DNA from: Planctomycetota bacterium | GTDB lineage: Bacteria; Planctomycetota; GCA-002687715; DRQF01 | DNA: 8,885 nt | Reading direction: 5' to 3' | Assembly: GCA_015485455.1 (NCBI GenBank) | Contig: WFTN01000604.1 | Location: 1-8,885, forward strand | Shown here: positions 7,520 to 8,885 of the stretch, piece by piece | Numbering within the stretch: the first letter of the stretch is position 1 | Layout: the number at the start of each line of letters is the position of its first letter | Translations under genes and position numbers: made by a program | Notes under the pieces: model-generated | What the model was told of the DNA's origin: nothing | Databases searched by the model: none | Seen by the model: the letters and a program-made list of their open reading frames with translations, nothing else

Positions 7520-8542
7520 TCAATGACCTGTTTGCTTCGAGCCCATCCATCGCCGCTTCACCAGATCAGCAACAAGACGACAACGGGCAAAAAACTGAGC
7601 CCTCATGATGTTGCGCCCACTTCGCTTCAACAGATCTGGGTCTGCTTCCAGGGCAGCTCGATAGATTTGATCTTGACGTGGGCCATCAATTTGGCAATCC
7701 GGATGCACCCAACTAGCCATCCATTTGACCATCAAACGATCACGTACCCGCTCAAGTTGGAGCTGGGGTATCTCAATCTCTGCCATGAGGAAACTAAGAA
7801 TTCGATAGCATTCCTCAGCCCATCGGCCATCCAATGCGGCCCCCGCCGTGATCGTCGAATCATGCTTGCGATGGTAATTAAGGGCACTATCGACATAACA
7901 GATGTCACTCCTGAGCAAGATCTTGAGCCATGTCAGCCAATCCCCGGCATAACTATAGTCAAGAGGAGCACCTCCAGCATCGTCATAGACTTGTTTGCGA
8001 AAAACCACCGCACTGGCGTTAGGGATAGTGCAGCGAAGCACCATAAAACGCCGTATCTCATCCTTTCCATCGTTGACGTAATCGCCCTGCCAATGACTTG
8101 CCTCTGCAGCGTCTGGCCAAACGAGATTGCTAGGCAAGAATCTCCCTTGGGAATCGATTGGCTGAGACTTGCAATAAGCGAGCCCGCCATGGGGATTGGC
8201 ATCCAGAGCTTCCACCAGTCGGTGCAACAACTCTGGCTCCGCCAAGTCATCGGATTCAGCGATCCAAACCAGATCACCTCGGGCCAAAGAGACACCTCGG
8301 TTCCACTGGACAAAGGGACTGCCGCTATTCTCTTCATTGATCACCATGCGGAAGCGAGGATCAGAAGTGAATTCCTCGGCAACAGTGTTGCTAGCGTCCG
8401 TAGAGGCGTCATCGAGATAGATCACCTCAAAGTCTTGCCATGTTTGATCAAACACGCTTTTCAAACGGGCAGCAAGGAAAGACTCATGATTGTAGTTGGG
8501 CACAACCACACTGACGCGTGGTTGTGAATCCGCTGTGGCCAT
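7520..8542 (-). CDS. Family 2 (GT-A fold) glycosyltransferase (340 residues)
   Basis: This enzyme transfers a sugar from a nucleotide-sugar donor to an acceptor, probably in synthesis of a surface polysaccharide or glycoconjugate. The N-terminal strand VSVVVPNYN (10-18) is the classic GT2 opening. It is followed by IYLDDAS with D44 and D45, NSGSPFVQWNRGV, the metal/nucleotide motif ESDD (96-99), and AGDWLTW (199-205), where D201 is the likely catalytic-base region. YHRKHDSTIT follows, near the end of the fold. There is no transmembrane segment. ATG 8542 is chosen over an in-frame ATG at 8638. It lies immediately before the conserved domain and has GGGA seven bases upstream. The extra 32 residues from 8638 would be encoded by a terminator hairpin. 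The gene is followed 20 bases later by a sulfotransferase gene, which suggests a sulfated glycan. The sugar specificity is unknown. Confidence 0.92.
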   Translation of the reverse strand: MATADSQPRVSVVVPNYNHESFLAARLKSVFDQTWQDFEVIYLDDASTDASNTVAEEFTSDPRFRMVINEENSGSPFVQWNRGVSLARGDLVWIAESDDLAEPELLHRLVEALDANPHGGLAYCKSQPIDSQGRFLPSNLVWPDAAEASHWQGDYVNDGKDEIRRFMVLRCTIPNASAVVFRKQVYDDAGGAPLDYSYAGDWLTWLKILLRSDICYVDSALNYHRKHDSTITAGAALDGRWAEECYRILSFLMAEIEIPQLQLERVRDRLMVKWMASWVHPDCQIDGPRQDQIYRAALEADPDLLKRSGRNIMRAQFFARCRLVADLVKRRWMGSKQTGH

Positions 8543-8549
8543 TTTGTCA

Positions 8550-8553
8550 TCCC
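8550..8553 (-). promoter_or_regulatory. Ribosome binding site deciding the glycosyltransferase start
   Basis: GGGA on the minus strand is seven bases from ATG 8542. The more distant ATG at 8638 has no comparable site and lies at the edge of a terminator stem, so this site favours the shorter protein. Confidence 0.5.
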
Positions 8554-8601
8554 AAGAAAACAGCAGAACAAGCGCACAAAGGCGCGCCGAGTTTAGTTTA
8601 C

Positions 8602-8634
8602 AAAAAATGAGGTCGCCCGCGTGAACGAGCGACC
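8602..8634 (-). terminator. Rho-independent terminator of the right-edge gene
   Basis: On the minus strand GGTCGC (8634-8629) and GCGACC (8616-8611) form a perfect six-base-pair GC-rich stem, extended by two CG pairs past one mismatch, with a loop of about six bases. After TCA comes a run of six T (8607-8602). It begins 25 bases after the stop codon of the gene ending at 8660, so it should end that transcript and separate it from the glycosyltransferase operon. Confidence 0.8.
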
Positions 8635-8659
8635 CCATTGTGGGAATAAGTAGAAAATT

Positions 8660-8885
8660 CTACTGAATCACGATATTGACCAAACAGGCATGATTGGCTG
8701 TTGGGCCGAAAATGATGCTTTCATCCAAGAGGAAGTTGTAAGCACCACCGCCGGGATTGTTCAACGGGAAAAAGGTGTCAATGATGGCTGCGTTCAAGCC
8801 GATCCCCATGGGTGTGGGGAAAAGATTGGTTGGCAACGCACCATCGTCGTCGTTATAGGGCCCGATATTGAGAAGAGCCAAAGGA
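8660..8885 (-). CDS. C-terminal end of an unidentified, probably exported protein (start beyond window)
   Basis: The frame is open from the right edge to a TAG at 8662-8660 and encodes about 74 residues. The segment is rich in Gly, Asn, Pro and hydrophobic residues, with few basic ones. Recognisable pieces include ALLNIGPYNDDDGALPTN, FPLNNPGGGAYNFLLDES and a C-terminal CLVNIVIQ. The alternation of turns and short beta-like stretches suits the last part of a secreted beta-rich protein, which is inference. A TTG near the edge could be read as a start, but the frame continues past it without a stop and no ribosome site is visible, so I treat it as internal. A good terminator follows, confirming this is a real gene end. 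The family is not recognised. Confidence 0.7.
   Translation of the reverse strand, partial: PLALLNIGPYNDDDGALPTNLFPTPMGIGLNAAIIDTFFPLNNPGGGAYNFLLDESIIFGPTANHACLVNIVIQ

Noticed and set aside
7523..8527. Long plus-strand open frame of 334 codons opposite the glycosyltransferase
   Set aside because: It lies wholly antisense to a gene with clear GT2 motifs, and its translation shows no recognisable domain. It is a shadow frame.

Overview
The window looks like bacterial chromosomal DNA of moderate GC. It probably comes from the Planctomycetota or a related PVC lineage. The main reason is a very large Hanks-type Ser/Thr kinase receptor, next to secreted or anchored proteins of no obvious family, a GAQKAGTT-type sulfotransferase, and few strong Shine-Dalgarno sites. 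This assignment is inference; no taxonomic marker gene is present.

Layout. (1) From 1 to 4324, minus strand, runs one uninterrupted reading frame of 1441 codons that continues past the left edge. It encodes a membrane receptor with two complete Ser/Thr kinase domains in tandem, a single transmembrane helix, and an exported part of at least 790 residues. (2) 4325-4800 is a divergent intergenic region with a candidate promoter for the kinase and nested inverted repeats. (3) 4801-6612, plus strand, encodes a 603-residue signal-anchored envelope protein of unknown function. (4) Only eight bases away and convergent is a minus-strand two-gene operon: a family 2 glycosyltransferase (8542 down to 7520), then a sulfotransferase (7499 down to 6621). 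(5) The operon is separated by an intrinsic terminator (8602-8634) from the 3' end of a further minus-strand gene (8660-8885), which is cut by the right edge.

How the parts may work together. The kinase receptor probably senses something outside the cytoplasmic membrane and signals through two cytoplasmic kinase domains. The divergent anchored protein shares its upstream region and could be a functional partner, but the sequence does not prove this. The glycosyltransferase and sulfotransferase most likely add a sugar and a sulfate to a surface or exported glycan. No mobile element, CRISPR array, tRNA, rRNA or recognisable defence system was seen. The most distinctive item is the dual-kinase receptor with its unrecognised exported part.
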